From contig NC_012108.1 in NCBI RefSeq assembly GCF_000020365.1, positions 2,480,001-2,544,000 on the forward strand: a DNA stretch of 64,000 bases, in the 5' to 3' direction. Made by a program: the position numbers and the translations under genes. The stretch's first letter is position 1, and the number at the start of each line of letters is the position of its first letter. Shown here piece by piece: positions 1 to 8,275 of this stretch. Below the pieces are notes generated by a model. That model worked only from the letters and a program-made list of their open reading frames with translations, did not search any database and was not told the DNA's origin. The stretch is from Desulforapulum autotrophicum HRM2 (GTDB lineage: Bacteria; Desulfobacterota; Desulfobacteria; Desulfobacterales; Desulfobacteraceae).

Positions 1-2315
1 ACACTTGGCAGATACTGGGTGTAATAGCAGTACTGGCGTCTTGTCGATTTATCCTTTTCCGCCTTATCCTTGTCTTCAAAGTAAAAGGGCAGAAAGATGT
101 AGTCGGCCTTTGTCAGAAGATGGGATACATGGCCGTGCATGGCGGTCATGGGCGTACAGAACTCGGCATTGGCAACGCTTTTCCCAAGGGCTACGTCGTT
201 TTTGAAACCTTTGCTTGTGACGGTCTTGATCTTTAAAAGGCTGAAAAATAATTGCCACATTTCAAGGTCCTCCACAAGGTAAAGGCCTGCGGGAATTCCC
301 AGGGTGAACCCCGAGTCAGGGAGGGGGGATTCCGGCAGTTTCAACGCTGGTTTCCTTGACCGGATCAGGTGGAAATGTTCCTGCTTTGCCACGTAATGTT
401 CATCCTTGTAATCCCTGCCGCAGAGAAAGCCAAAGGCCACGGTTTCATGGTTGATGTCGGCAATGGTGAGCTTGCAGTGGTTCATGCACAGCTTGCAGGT
501 TTCCTGGCGGACGGGGATGGGGGTCTTCCACAGGTCAAAGCCCCTGAACTGTTTCTGGTTAACGCCCTGGTCCTTGAGTGTCAGGGCCACGCCCAGAGCC
601 CCTGTGAGATGGCAGTATCTGGATACGTGAATCGGTTTTTTAAGCTTCTGCTCAAAGGCTGCAACCAAGGCCCGGTTTTTTGCCGTTGCTCCCTGGAAAA
701 GGACAGTGCTGCCGATCTTGCTAATGGATGCCACTTTGGTGAGGTAGTTGTCCCGCACCGAGTGAAGGGCCGATGCCAGTACCTGGTTCACGTTGTACCC
801 TTCGGATAAAAAGTGGTTCATGTCCCGCTCCATGAAAACCGTACACCGATCGCTTGATACAGGAGATGAGACCCCCAGGGTTCTTGTTGAGTATGCGTCA
901 AGGGGGCAGTCAAGCTTTAATGCCTGCTCCTCGATAAAACTGCCCGTGCCAGCGGCACAGACCGTGTTCATGAACGAGGAGGTGACCATGCCGTTTTTCA
1001 TGGTGGTGAACTTGGCATCCTGACCGCCGATTTCGATGATGGTATCGACGTCTGGGTTGAGTTCATGGGCAGCCCGTGCGTGGGCTGTGATTTCATCCAG
1101 AACAAGATCGGCATTGATGATGCCGCCCGACAGCTTTCTGCCGGAACCCGTGGTGCCGCACCCGAGTATGGTGATGGACAGTCCATTGTCGTTGATGAAC
1201 GCGTCCATGGCACGTATGATTTTTTGAACCGCATTGACGGGCTTTGATGCGGTCCTTGCGTAAAATCCGGCAATCACTGTTCCCTTGCCGGTGATTAGAA
1301 CGGCCTTAGTGCTTGTGGATCCCACATCCATGCCAAGGTAGCCGGTTTGTATCTCCACGGTTTCTGGGTCGACATAGATGTCGATTTCAACACCGTTTTG
1401 AACAAAAGAGTTAAAACTTTTAAATTCTGGATAGTCGGAAAGGGTTAAATCCAAAGGGGGATAGGTGTGATTGTTTGATCCCGTTGATGGGATGAAAATG
1501 TCGGTTATCCCGGCATAGGGGTGATTGCCTTTTTTAATGAGGTCAACCTTTTCAACTCCTGCCAGGGCAGCCCCCACCGCACCATAGAGATGGGAGTTTC
1601 CATCACATACAAGGGGGGCCTTGATCAACGATGACAGATGGGCCCGGACCGACTCGTTTTTGGAGACCCCACCGCAGAAGATAACGGGTGTCCGGATGTC
1701 ACCGAATGTGAACACCGTGTTGAAAATATTTCTGCTGAGGCCCTGGCAGAGCCCTTCTGAAATCTGGGCAATGGAAAAACCCTCCTGCTGGGCATGGATC
1801 AGGTCTGTTTTTGCAAATACAGCACACCGTGTGGCAATGTCTGGGATTGCTTCAGTGTTCTGGGCTGCGGCCCGGCTTAATTGTTCGGCTGTCTCAAGTT
1901 CAAGCCTGCGTGCCTGCTGGTCAAGGAAGCTGCCAGTTCCTGCCGCACACGAGGTGTTTGTCCTTGATCCAGAGTAGTTGCCGTTTTCATCAAAAAGGCT
2001 CAAGGAAAATTTCTCACCGCCAACATTGAGGATGGATCCTATTTTTTTGCCGTGGATATGCTTGGCAGCGCCAATGATGGCCACTTGGTCGTCGATCTCA
2101 ACATCCCGTTTGATGGATTGGGGAGTGGATGTGGTTGCAGCAATGAGGGCGACCCTGGAAAGATCAATTGCGTCAAGGGTCTTTTCAAGGGCGGTTGGAA
2201 TGTCTCCATGGTGGAAAACAGATGCTGAACCGGTCAACCCCCGGTTAGATCCCATGGTGACGATTGAAACCGATACAGAACCGATGTCAATGCCCAGAAC
2301 AGTTGATGAATTCAT
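1..2315 (-). CDS. Acyl-CoA dehydratase activase, tandem ASKHA domains (3' end outside window)
   Basis: Translating the minus strand from the ATG at 2315 gives an open frame of about 771 residues that runs off the window start. It carries two BadF/BadG/HgdC-type ASKHA ATPase domains. Each has a phosphate-binding start (VLGIDIGS near residue 6; LGMDVGSTST in the second copy) and a CAAGTGSF motif whose cysteine (residues 123 and 453) should help bridge a 4Fe-4S cluster at a dimer interface. After the second domain comes the start of the DUF2229/dehydratase-like region seen in activase-related proteins of about 1400 residues. Family knowledge: ATP-driven reductive activation of 2-hydroxyacyl-CoA dehydratases or related benzoyl-CoA reductases. 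The substrate cannot be read here. The gene directly abuts an upstream ribbon-helix-helix gene, which suggests one operon. Confidence 0.85.
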   Translation of the reverse strand, partial: MNSSTVLGIDIGSVSVSIVTMGSNRGLTGSASVFHHGDIPTALEKTLDAIDLSRVALIAATTSTPQSIKRDVEIDDQVAIIGAAKHIHGKKIGSILNVGGEKFSLSLFDENGNYSGSRTNTSCAAGTGSFLDQQARRLELETAEQLSRAAAQNTEAIPDIATRCAVFAKTDLIHAQQEGFSIAQISEGLCQGLSRNIFNTVFTFGDIRTPVIFCGGVSKNESVRAHLSSLIKAPLVCDGNSHLYGAVGAALAGVEKVDLIKKGNHPYAGITDIFIPSTGSNNHTYPPLDLTLSDYPEFKSFNSFVQNGVEIDIYVDPETVEIQTGYLGMDVGSTSTKAVLITGKGTVIAGFYARTASKPVNAVQKIIRAMDAFINDNGLSITILGCGTTGSGRKLSGGIINADLVLDEITAHARAAHELNPDVDTIIEIGGQDAKFTTMKNGMVTSSFMNTVCAAGTGSFIEEQALKLDCPLDAYSTRTLGVSSPVSSDRCTVFMERDMNHFLSEGYNVNQVLASALHSVRDNYLTKVASISKIGSTVLFQGATAKNRALVAAFEQKLKKPIHVSRYCHLTGALGVALTLKDQGVNQKQFRGFDLWKTPIPVRQETCKLCMNHCKLTIADINHETVAFGFLCGRDYKDEHYVAKQEHFHLIRSRKPALKLPESPLPDSGFTLGIPAGLYLVEDLEMWQLFFSLLKIKTVTSKGFKNDVALGKSVANAEFCTPMTAMHGHVSHLLTKADYIFLPFYFEDKDKAEKDKSTRRQYCYYTQYLPS

Positions 2316-2768
2316 TTAAAGTTTCTCCTTGATTTCATTCCAGAATTCGGTGATTCCTCGCTGCCATCCCTGGATAAACAGTCGTACGTGCTTGTCAGTG
2401 AGCTGGTCTCTTTCACTGATCGGGGCAAAACAGGGTGCAAGCCGTTCGTCATTGGCCAGGGCCGTTACTGATTCAAGGGCAAGGGCATACATGAGGTCAT
2501 CGTAGTGGGCGCTTTTTGCCCATTGAAACCCTTCGATTCTCCCGTTTTCCAGGAAATTACCCTCGGAGACTCTCTTCTCCCTCCTGAGCCGTTCAATGGT
2601 CTCGGACATTGAGGTATCTTCTTGGAACCGCCGCTGGAATTCTTCTTTCTTTAGAATGGCTTCAGCAAGGGCATCCTGGAACATTTTTGAAAGGTTAAAC
2701 GATTGCCTCCACTCTTCCATTTTTTCGTGGAGCAGATCGGGTATGCTCAAGGTTATCTTACGTGCCAT
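2316..2768 (-). CDS. Ribbon-helix-helix (CopG/Arc-like) regulator, putative
   Basis: A 150-residue protein. The N-terminus (ARKITLSIPDLLHEKM, then a predicted helix pair to about residue 40) has the strand-helix-helix pattern of ribbon-helix-helix DNA-binding proteins. The remaining 110 residues are charged and helical and are not recognised. Its TAA stop touches the ATG of the activase gene with no bases between, so the two are almost certainly co-transcribed and the protein may control that operon. A 10-bp palindrome lies about 90 bases upstream and could be its operator. The fold assignment is inference from pattern; a non-regulatory helical protein remains possible. Confidence 0.6.
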   Translation of the reverse strand: MARKITLSIPDLLHEKMEEWRQSFNLSKMFQDALAEAILKKEEFQRRFQEDTSMSETIERLRREKRVSEGNFLENGRIEGFQWAKSAHYDDLMYALALESVTALANDERLAPCFAPISERDQLTDKHVRLFIQGWQRGITEFWNEIKEKL

Positions 2769-2854
2769 AATTCTAATCCGTAGTGTTAGGTGTTGGTTGT
2801 TGTTAAATTGCGTTTTTAATGCGTGATTTTGCTTTTAGTATGTACTCTTTTTTT

Positions 2855-2864
2855 AATACGTATT
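2855..2864. promoter_or_regulatory. Palindrome upstream of the regulator-activase operon
   Basis: AATACGTATT is a perfect 10-bp palindrome in the AT-rich gap between the divergent regulator gene (start 2768) and the mla operon. A half-related sequence, AGTATGTACT, lies about 10 bases away at 2837-2846. Paired short palindromes are the usual form of ribbon-helix-helix operators, so autoregulation is possible. No binding consensus is known to me for this protein. Confidence 0.3.
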
Positions 2865-2909
2865 CCAAAATAAAGGTGGTGTCAATGGAAAATGCGGATA
2901 AATACGCTT

Positions 2910-2938
2910 TTGTTTTGTGGGGGGATCTGTTATATGAT
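2910..2938 (+). promoter_or_regulatory. Candidate sigma-70 promoter of the mla operon
   Basis: TTGTTT (2910-2915), 17 bases, TATGAT (2933-2938) lies about 100 bases ahead of the mlaE start. It matches the -35 box at four of six and the -10 box at five of six positions with ideal spacing. It is the best promoter-like sequence I found in this gap. Confidence 0.4.
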
Positions 2939-3034
2939 ACGCTAATTATTTTTTGAGATTACCAAGGTATTTACTGACAAAGGACACTGGATACTAATAC
3001 AACCCACAAACGGGTAAAATGGCAGGAAATTCCA

Positions 3035-3844
3035 TTGAAATCAAAGATTAACGAATTTACTGGTAGGGTAGGGGCTCTTGGATCAAATACCCTGGACTTT
3101 GTTCAAGGCATTGGAAGGGCCTGGCTGTTTCTTTCCCAGGGATTGTTCCAGCTCCTGATACCGCCGTTTCAACTGTCCAAGATTATTGAGCACATCTGGT
3201 TTATCGGTATGAAATCCATGATGGTGATCATTCTGACCGGAATTTTTACCGGCATGGTTCTTGGCCTGCAGGGGTACTACACCCTTGTGCGTTTCGGCAG
3301 TGAGGGGATGCTTGGTTCGGCCGTGGCCCTTACCCTGATCCGGGAGCTCGGGCCTGTGCTGACGGCCATTATGGTGACGGCAAGGGCCGGGTCTGCCATG
3401 GCTGCCGAACTTGGGGTGATGCGCATATCCCAGCAGATAGATGCCCTTGATACCATGGATATTAATCCTGTTCGGTATCTGTTTACGCCACGGATCATTG
3501 CCGCAGTCATCAGCTTTCCACTGCTTACGGCCCTGTTTGATGTGATCGGAATCTTTGGCGGTTACCTTACCGGCTCTCTGATGCTCGGTATAAATTCAGG
3601 TATTTACCTGTTCAGGGTCGAGGAGAGTGTCCTCATGACCGATGTCACGGGCGGTTTTGTGAAATCCCTTGTGTTTTCCCTTGTGGTGACAACCGTGTGC
3701 TGCAGTCGGGGCTATTTTACACATCTGCACAGGGGGGGAGGGTTTGGCGCCAAGGGGGTGAGTTTTTCCACCACAACGGCCGTTGTCAATTCCTGTGTTC
3801 TTGTCCTTGTGTGTGACTACGTTATAACCTATTTATTGCTCTAG
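3035..3844 (+). CDS. mlaE: MlaE-type ABC transporter permease
   Basis: A 269-residue inner-membrane protein of the MlaE/YrbE family, the permease of the retrograde phospholipid transporter that maintains outer-membrane asymmetry. It has the family's EQuA-like central segment (LIRELGPVLTAIMVTARAGS, about residues 101-120) and five to six hydrophobic segments. The start is a TTG at 3035, supported by AGGAA six bases upstream; the nearby ATG at 3019 is out of frame. It is the first gene of an mlaE-F-D-C-A run, followed by the ATPase gene after 7 bases. No mlaB (STAS) gene is present in this operon. Confidence 0.93.
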   Translation: MKSKINEFTGRVGALGSNTLDFVQGIGRAWLFLSQGLFQLLIPPFQLSKIIEHIWFIGMKSMMVIILTGIFTGMVLGLQGYYTLVRFGSEGMLGSAVALTLIRELGPVLTAIMVTARAGSAMAAELGVMRISQQIDALDTMDINPVRYLFTPRIIAAVISFPLLTALFDVIGIFGGYLTGSLMLGINSGIYLFRVEESVLMTDVTGGFVKSLVFSLVVTTVCCSRGYFTHLHRGGGFGAKGVSFSTTTAVVNSCVLVLVCDYVITYLLL

Positions 3845-3851
3845 GGGCATC

Positions 3852-4604
3852 ATGGTAAAGCCGTTTATTGAATTTAAGGATGTCAGAAAGCGTTTTGGTT
3901 TAAATTTTGTGATGCAGGGGGTTAATCTCTCCATATACAAAGGAGAGATCACCGTTGTCATTGGCAAGAGCGGGTGCGGAAAAAGTGTTCTTTTGAAACA
4001 TATCATCGGCCTTGAAACACAGGATTCCGGGTCCATTATCATGGCAGGTGAAGATCTGTCAGCCATGGACAAAGGTGCAAGAAAGCGTTTTAAGCGAAAA
4101 ACCAGTTATATGTTTCAGGACAACGCGCTTTTTGACTCATTGAATATTTTTGAAAACATTGCCCTTCCCCTGACCGAAGGGCTTGGATTATCAAAAAACG
4201 AGACCCGTGAACGTGTGATGTCACGCATGGAGCAGCTCGAAATTTCGGGCATTGAGGGTCGCTATCCTGCCGAGCTTTCCGGCGGAATGAAAAAACGTGT
4301 GGCCCTGGCCCGGGCCCTTGTAACTGAACCGGATGTGGTGCTGTTTGATGAACCCACAACCGGTCTTGATCCAGTGAGGAAAAATGCCGTCCATGCCATG
4401 GTTCAGGAGTACCAGCGGCGGTTCGGGTTCACAGCCGTTGTGGTGAGCCACGAAATTCCCGACATTTTTAAAATAGCCCAGCGGGTTGCCATGCTGGATA
4501 AAGGTAAAATTATTTTCCAGGGCAGCCCGGACGAGATCCGGCATTCGACCCTGGAAGAGGTGAGTTCCTTTATCAATGGCATAGGAATGGAAGAGGACAA
4601 ATGA
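3852..4604 (+). CDS. mlaF: MlaF-type ABC transporter ATPase
   Basis: A 250-residue ABC ATPase with Walker A GKSGCGKS (about residues 37-44), signature [15 protein letters not shown], Walker B VVLFDEPTTGLDP and a switch histidine in VVSHE. The sequence LSGGM rather than LSGGQ is typical of MlaF-family ATPases. It should power the MlaE permease in the cytoplasmic part of the Mla complex. It sits between mlaE and mlaD on the same strand, with a 28-base gap to mlaD. Confidence 0.93.
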   Translation: MVKPFIEFKDVRKRFGLNFVMQGVNLSIYKGEITVVIGKSGCGKSVLLKHIIGLETQDSGSIIMAGEDLSAMDKGARKRFKRKTSYMFQDNALFDSLNIFENIALPLTEGLGLSKNETRERVMSRMEQLEISGIEGRYPAELSGGMKKRVALARALVTEPDVVLFDEPTTGLDPVRKNAVHAMVQEYQRRFGFTAVVVSHEIPDIFKIAQRVAMLDKGKIIFQGSPDEIRHSTLEEVSSFINGIGMEEDK

Positions 4605-4632
4605 ACGAGGAGCAGAAGAGGAGCAGAAATAG

Positions 4633-5082
4633 ATGAAAAAAACAACCGTTGAGCTTTATGTGGGTTTCTTTGTGATTATCGGGCTCGTTTGTTGTGCCTA
4701 TATTGTGGTTCAACTGGGCGGACTGAGGATCAACCAGGGGGATCAATATACGCTCAATGCCTTCTTTGGCTCGGTGGCAGGGCTCAAGCCCGGCGCAGAT
4801 GTAGAAATGGCAGGTGTTGCCGTTGGTCAGGTGGCTTCAATTTCCCTTGACCGGGAACGTTTTGTGGCAAAGGTTGAGATAAGTCTTGATAAGAAAATCC
4901 TTTTAAGTGAGGATGTTATCGCGTCTGTTAAAACCTCCGGGATCATTGGCGACAAGTATATCAATCTTTCTCCAGGTGGATCTGAAACCACCCTTTCTCC
5001 GGGGGGCACTATTTTTCATACTGAATCAGCCCTGGATCTTGAATCCCTTGTGAGCAAGTATATTTTTTCCGGCAAAGAGTAA
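4633..5082 (+). CDS. mlaD: MlaD-type MCE-domain protein
   Basis: A 149-residue protein with one N-terminal membrane anchor (about residues 8-28) followed by a single MCE domain (FFGSVAGLKPGADVEMAGVAVGQV, interrupted here only for description). E. coli MlaD has the same layout at 183 residues and forms a hexameric ring that binds phospholipid in the periplasm. It is the third gene of the mla operon. The C-terminus is shorter than in E. coli and ends soon after the MCE fold. Confidence 0.9.
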   Translation: MKKTTVELYVGFFVIIGLVCCAYIVVQLGGLRINQGDQYTLNAFFGSVAGLKPGADVEMAGVAVGQVASISLDRERFVAKVEISLDKKILLSEDVIASVKTSGIIGDKYINLSPGGSETTLSPGGTIFHTESALDLESLVSKYIFSGKE

Positions 5083-5115
5083 AGCGCTCTTGTGTCAAAA
5101 ACGATGGGAGCTGAA

Positions 5116-5739
5116 ATGATTAAAAAAATTGTTTTTATAATTGTCATGGTGATGATCTGTGCAGGATCAACCTTCAGTCTGGCCCAGGCCCAGGAGGAAT
5201 TGCCGGGCGTTGTTCTAAAACGCTGTATTGATGATGTTATCCTGATCCTGAATGAGCCGGTTGAAACAACCGACGCAGGGTTGGTCCACAGGAACCAGCG
5301 ACTCTTTGATAAGGCCGGCGAGGTTTTTGATTTTGCAAGTCTTTCCATGGGAGCCCTTGGCAGCAACTGGCGAAGATTCAGCCCGATACAGAGGACTGAA
5401 TTTATAGGTCTTTTTTCCCATGTGGTGGCGGACAGCTATTTTTCAAGAATGGAAGGCCATGACTTTGCTGATGTTTTGATCTCCTATGACGAGGCACAAA
5501 TGCTGCCCCCGACAAGTTCGGGTGTGCGCCGGGCGGACATTCCAACCCTTGTCTCCCATAATGGTGTCAAAACCCCGGTGGTCTACAGGATGCTTGAAAA
5601 AAATTCTGCTTGGAAGGTCTACGATGTGATCATAGAAGGGGTGAGCATGGTGGCAAATTACCGGGAGCAGTACAGGGTAAGGTTCATGGACACACCTGAA
5701 AGCATGATTGCAGAACTCAAAAAAAAGGTTGCTAAATGA
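5116..5739 (+). CDS. mlaC: MlaC-type periplasmic phospholipid-binding protein
   Basis: A periplasmic shuttle of the MlaC/Tol-Pal-like ABC auxiliary family (Ttg2D). From the ATG at 5116 the protein begins MIKKIVFIIVMVMICAG and ends its signal peptide near AQAQ, a normal Sec signal. GGGAG lies five bases upstream of this ATG. The frame is open to a GTG at 5092, but that start has no ribosome-binding site and would put eight extra residues before the signal peptide. Conserved features include the FDFASLSMGALGSNWR segment and the terminal WKVYDVIIEGVSMVANYR stretch. It should carry lipid between MlaA and MlaD. The stop overlaps the mlaA start by four bases. Confidence 0.88.
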   Translation: MIKKIVFIIVMVMICAGSTFSLAQAQEELPGVVLKRCIDDVILILNEPVETTDAGLVHRNQRLFDKAGEVFDFASLSMGALGSNWRRFSPIQRTEFIGLFSHVVADSYFSRMEGHDFADVLISYDEAQMLPPTSSGVRRADIPTLVSHNGVKTPVVYRMLEKNSAWKVYDVIIEGVSMVANYREQYRVRFMDTPESMIAELKKKVAK

Positions 5740-6458
5740 GATATATTATTTTTACGCTGTTGATCGTTGCCCTGGCCCTTCCTGCTTCTGCCCTGGCCAA
5801 GGATCAGGATGTGGGTGACCTGTTCGGGGATTACAATGAGGTTGAGAAAGAGCAGTCCGTGGCAGACCCCATTGCTGGGTTTAACAAGCTCATGTACCGG
5901 TTCAATGATAAGGTTTATTTCTGGGTGTACAAACCCGTGGCAACCGGATATGGCCGTGTGGTTCCGCAACCGGTCAGGATCGGTATTGGCAACATATTTG
6001 ACAACCTCATGTTTCCTGTTCGGTTTGTGAACTCTCTGTTGCAGGGAAAAGTAAGGGGTGCCGAGTCCGAGGTGGGGATTTTTGTGCTCAACTCAACCGT
6101 GGGTCTTCTGGGCTTTTTCTCCGTTGCCCAGGATCATTTTAAATTGAAAAACTCAAAGGAAGACCTGGGTCAGACCTTTGGCGTTTGTCACATAAACGAG
6201 GGATTTTACATTGTTCTTCCCTTTCTGGGGCCTTCAACCCTCAGGGATCTTGTTGGTGACGTGGGCGATCGGTTTATCACCCCATTGTCCTATGTTACCC
6301 CGTTGGAAGCATCCCTGGGGCTTACGGCCTTTGAAACGGTCAACGATCTCTCCCTTAAACTGGGTTACTACGAGTCGTTTAAGCAGGCGGCAGTGGATCC
6401 CTATGTGTCCATGAAGGACGCCTATATCCAGCTCAGACGCAAGCGAATTTCACAATAG
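5736..6458 (+). CDS. mlaA: MlaA (VacJ) outer-membrane lipid-asymmetry protein
   Basis: A 240-residue MlaA/VacJ protein with the family core DPIAGFNKLMYRFNDKVY (about residues 45-62) and the conserved DLGQTFGVCHINEGFYIVLP segment. MlaA sits in the outer membrane and removes phospholipids from the outer leaflet. The N-terminus is a signal peptide, but the cleavage region ASALAKDQ has no lipobox cysteine, unlike the E. coli lipoprotein. It would therefore be non-lipidated. It overlaps mlaC by four bases and closes the operon, then converges on the nitrilase-family gene with 19 bases between them. Confidence 0.9.
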   Translation: MRYIIFTLLIVALALPASALAKDQDVGDLFGDYNEVEKEQSVADPIAGFNKLMYRFNDKVYFWVYKPVATGYGRVVPQPVRIGIGNIFDNLMFPVRFVNSLLQGKVRGAESEVGIFVLNSTVGLLGFFSVAQDHFKLKNSKEDLGQTFGVCHINEGFYIVLPFLGPSTLRDLVGDVGDRFITPLSYVTPLEASLGLTAFETVNDLSLKLGYYESFKQAAVDPYVSMKDAYIQLRRKRISQ

Positions 6459-6477
6459 GCCTTCTCTGTTGCTGGTT

Positions 6478-7278
6478 TTACAGGTCCTCCCGCCGGTTGG
6501 GCAGGAAATACCGCATCCTGTGTCCTTTGATCTGTTCAAGAAGGGCGCTGTCAAGATCCACGATCAACAGCTCATCCCTGTCTGCCAGAAGGTGGGAGAT
6601 GATGTTTCCATCCGGTCCAATGGCCACGGCAACGCCGGGAAAGCTTCGGTGGTTGCCGTGGTTGCCGACCTGGTTGCAGGCAAGTACAAACACAGAGTTG
6701 TCAAAGGCCCTTGCCGTTAAGTGACGGAGCCAGGAGTCAAGTTTTCCCTGGGGTGTTCCCCTGGGCGATGCATGGGGGAAAAAGAGGACTTCAGCACCCT
6801 TCAGGGCCATGCGAGTGGAAAGTTCAGGAAAATGAGCATCGTAGCAGACTTGAATGCCGAAATTGACAGTGTCCGTTTGAAAGGTGGTGATGGTTGTGCC
6901 CGGTGTAAACACCTTTTTTTCCGGCGGCGGGATGTGAAGTTTTCGGTAGACCCCGAGTGTACCGTCGGCCATGGCCGCCACATGGGTGGAAAAGAGGTGG
7001 CCGGCATTGTCCTTTTCCGCCATGCCTGCTAAAAGGGTAATTTTGTTTTCAATACTTGCGTCTATCAGGGCCTTGGTCAGGGCACCGGGAATGGTTGTTG
7101 CGGTGGATATGAGTTGTTTTCCAAGGGAGTATCCCGTGAGGTTGAGTTCGGGAAAAAGAACAATTTCAGCCCCCCTCCTGGCAGCCATGCCGGCAAGTTC
7201 AAGACAGGTCTCCAGGTTGACCCTGGAATTTCCCGGAACGGATTTCTGGATGACAAGTGCAACCCTGACTGGTTTCAT
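6478..7278 (-). CDS. Carbon-nitrogen hydrolase (nitrilase superfamily)
   Basis: A 266-residue protein with the nitrilase-superfamily Glu-Lys-Cys triad in context: FPELNLTGY (Glu44), a lysine in YRKLHIPPPEK (about residue 112) and cysteine in QVCYDAHFPE (about residue 145). The family hydrolyses amides, nitriles or carbamoyl groups; the substrate cannot be told from sequence. Its start overlaps the upstream siroheme-decarboxylase gene by four bases, so the two are translated together. No link between nitrilases and haem synthesis is known to me, so the pairing may reflect only a shared promoter. Confidence 0.82.
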   Translation of the reverse strand: MKPVRVALVIQKSVPGNSRVNLETCLELAGMAARRGAEIVLFPELNLTGYSLGKQLISTATTIPGALTKALIDASIENKITLLAGMAEKDNAGHLFSTHVAAMADGTLGVYRKLHIPPPEKKVFTPGTTITTFQTDTVNFGIQVCYDAHFPELSTRMALKGAEVLFFPHASPRGTPQGKLDSWLRHLTARAFDNSVFVLACNQVGNHGNHRSFPGVAVAIGPDGNIISHLLADRDELLIVDLDSALLEQIKGHRMRYFLPNRREDL

Positions 7279-7730
7279 ACCTTGAACTTGGCGCTGATCT
7301 TGAACATATGGGTGGCGGGAAGGTTGAGAATATCGGTAACACCCGTGGCAGCTGAGATCTGTCTGAGGCTCTCCTCAATGGTTTCCCTGGCAGGGGCGAT
7401 AAAGGTGAACCAGACGTTGTAGGTATGGTTTCTCATGTAGTTGTGGGTGACGCCGGTATAGGCGTTGACCGTTCGAGTGAAAAGGTCCAGTTTTTTTCTG
7501 GCCACCCTTGCTGCACAAAGGGTCGAGTAGAATCCAAGTCGATCTGGGCTGAAATTGCCACCGATGCGTCGAATAATGCCCTGTTTCTTGAGGTGCTTTA
7601 CCCGGGATATGATGTCCTTTTCTGAGAGTCCAAGTTCGGTTGCAAGCGCCCTGAAGGGTCTTGGTTCAATGGGGAACAGATCCTGGATTCTATTGATTAT
7701 TCTTTTGTCAACCGCATCTAACTGGGTCAT
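7275..7730 (-). CDS. Siroheme decarboxylase subunit (AhbA/AhbB family)
   Basis: A 151-residue AsnC/Lrp-like protein of the AhbA/AhbB/NirDLGH family. An N-terminal winged helix (about residues 5-55, including KKQGIIRRIGGNFSPDRLGF) is followed by a ferredoxin-like domain with GVTHNYMRNHTYNVWFT, the histidine-rich stretch typical of siroheme decarboxylases. In sulfate reducers AhbA and AhbB together decarboxylate siroheme to didecarboxysiroheme on the route to haem. The partner subunit is not in this window, and I cannot decide whether this is A or B. A strong hairpin terminator lies immediately upstream, separating it from dsrC. Confidence 0.8.
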   Translation of the reverse strand: MTQLDAVDKRIINRIQDLFPIEPRPFRALATELGLSEKDIISRVKHLKKQGIIRRIGGNFSPDRLGFYSTLCAARVARKKLDLFTRTVNAYTGVTHNYMRNHTYNVWFTFIAPARETIEESLRQISAATGVTDILNLPATHMFKISAKFKV

Positions 7731-7750
7731 GCATGGGCTCCTTAACTCAA

Positions 7751-7782
7751 AAAAGGCCCTGCATAAAAATGCAGGGCCTTTT
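7751..7782 (-). terminator. Rho-independent terminator of dsrC
   Basis: A perfect 14-bp stem (AAAAGGCCCTGCAT, 7751-7764, pairing with 7769-7782) with a 4-base loop. Read on the minus strand it lies just past the dsrC stop and continues into a T-run (complement of 7749-7754). It should end dsrC transcription before the siroheme-decarboxylase gene. Confidence 0.85.
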
Positions 7783-7822
7783 AGCGGTCATGAATATAAT
7801 TTATCAGATCAAAACTTTGATT

Positions 7823-8140
7823 TTATACACATCCGGTAGGCTTGGGAAGACCGGCCATCTTGCAGGCGCCCTTGCCAGGTCCTGAGGGGAACAGCTCATA
7901 GATATGTTTGAGTTTGTATTTGGTGAGCTTGGAAAGAACCCGAACCATGGGTGCAATTCCGTTTTTCTCATAGTAGTCCTGAAGAACGTTAACCACTTTC
8001 CAGTGCTCGTCGTTCATCTCATCGATGCCTTCTTGCTGACGAACATACTCAACCCACTCTTTGTCAAAAGTTTTATAGTCAAGCAGAAATCCATCTTCAT
8101 CAATTTCGAATGATTTTCCATTCATCTCAACTGTTGCCAT
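7823..8140 (-). CDS. dsrC: DsrC, sulfur carrier of dissimilatory sulfite reduction
   Basis: A 105-residue DsrC/TusE-family protein. The start is the ATG at 8140 (MATVEMNGKSFEIDEDGFL), preceded by a near-perfect AGGAGG; the open frame extends upstream but lacks a second good start. The C-terminus has both redox cysteines of true DsrC, C-KMAGLPKPTG-C-V, ten residues apart with the last one penultimate. This distinguishes it from TusE. DsrC is the co-substrate of DsrAB, leaving with a trisulfide that is reduced at the membrane. Here it lies downstream of the Flx/Hdr cluster, 135 bases away, but has its own promoter and terminator and is therefore probably monocistronic. Confidence 0.95.
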   Translation of the reverse strand: MATVEMNGKSFEIDEDGFLLDYKTFDKEWVEYVRQQEGIDEMNDEHWKVVNVLQDYYEKNGIAPMVRVLSKLTKYKLKHIYELFPSGPGKGACKMAGLPKPTGCV

Positions 8141-8211
8141 GAAACTACCTCCTGTAAAGAATAAAAAGTTTTCTATAAGCAAGACTTGCCGTCTCTTTAG
8201 AATTTAATTTT

Positions 8212-8243
8212 TTGACAATAGACCACCAACACTCTATTGTCAA
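8212..8243 (-). promoter_or_regulatory. dsrC promoter inside a perfect inverted repeat
   Basis: On the minus strand TTGACA (8243-8238), 17 bases, TATTGT (8220-8215) forms a strong sigma-70 promoter about 75 bases before the dsrC start. The same bases make a perfect inverted repeat: TTGACAATAGA at 8212-8222 and its complement at 8233-8243, with a 10-base centre. The -35 and -10 boxes of both strands are thus superimposed, and the repeat could also bind a dimeric repressor. Confidence 0.7.
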
Positions 8244-8275
8244 TATCAAAGATTGACGAAGTTGTAAAAAAAAGA

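Noticed and set aside
369-2319. Several plus-strand frames of 60-146 codons
   Set aside because: They are antisense to the acyl-CoA dehydratase activase, whose minus-strand translation is clearly the coding one.
8212-8243. Terminator of the Flx/Hdr operon
   Set aside because: Read on the minus strand the hairpin is followed by A-rich, not T-rich, sequence, while promoter boxes fit well.
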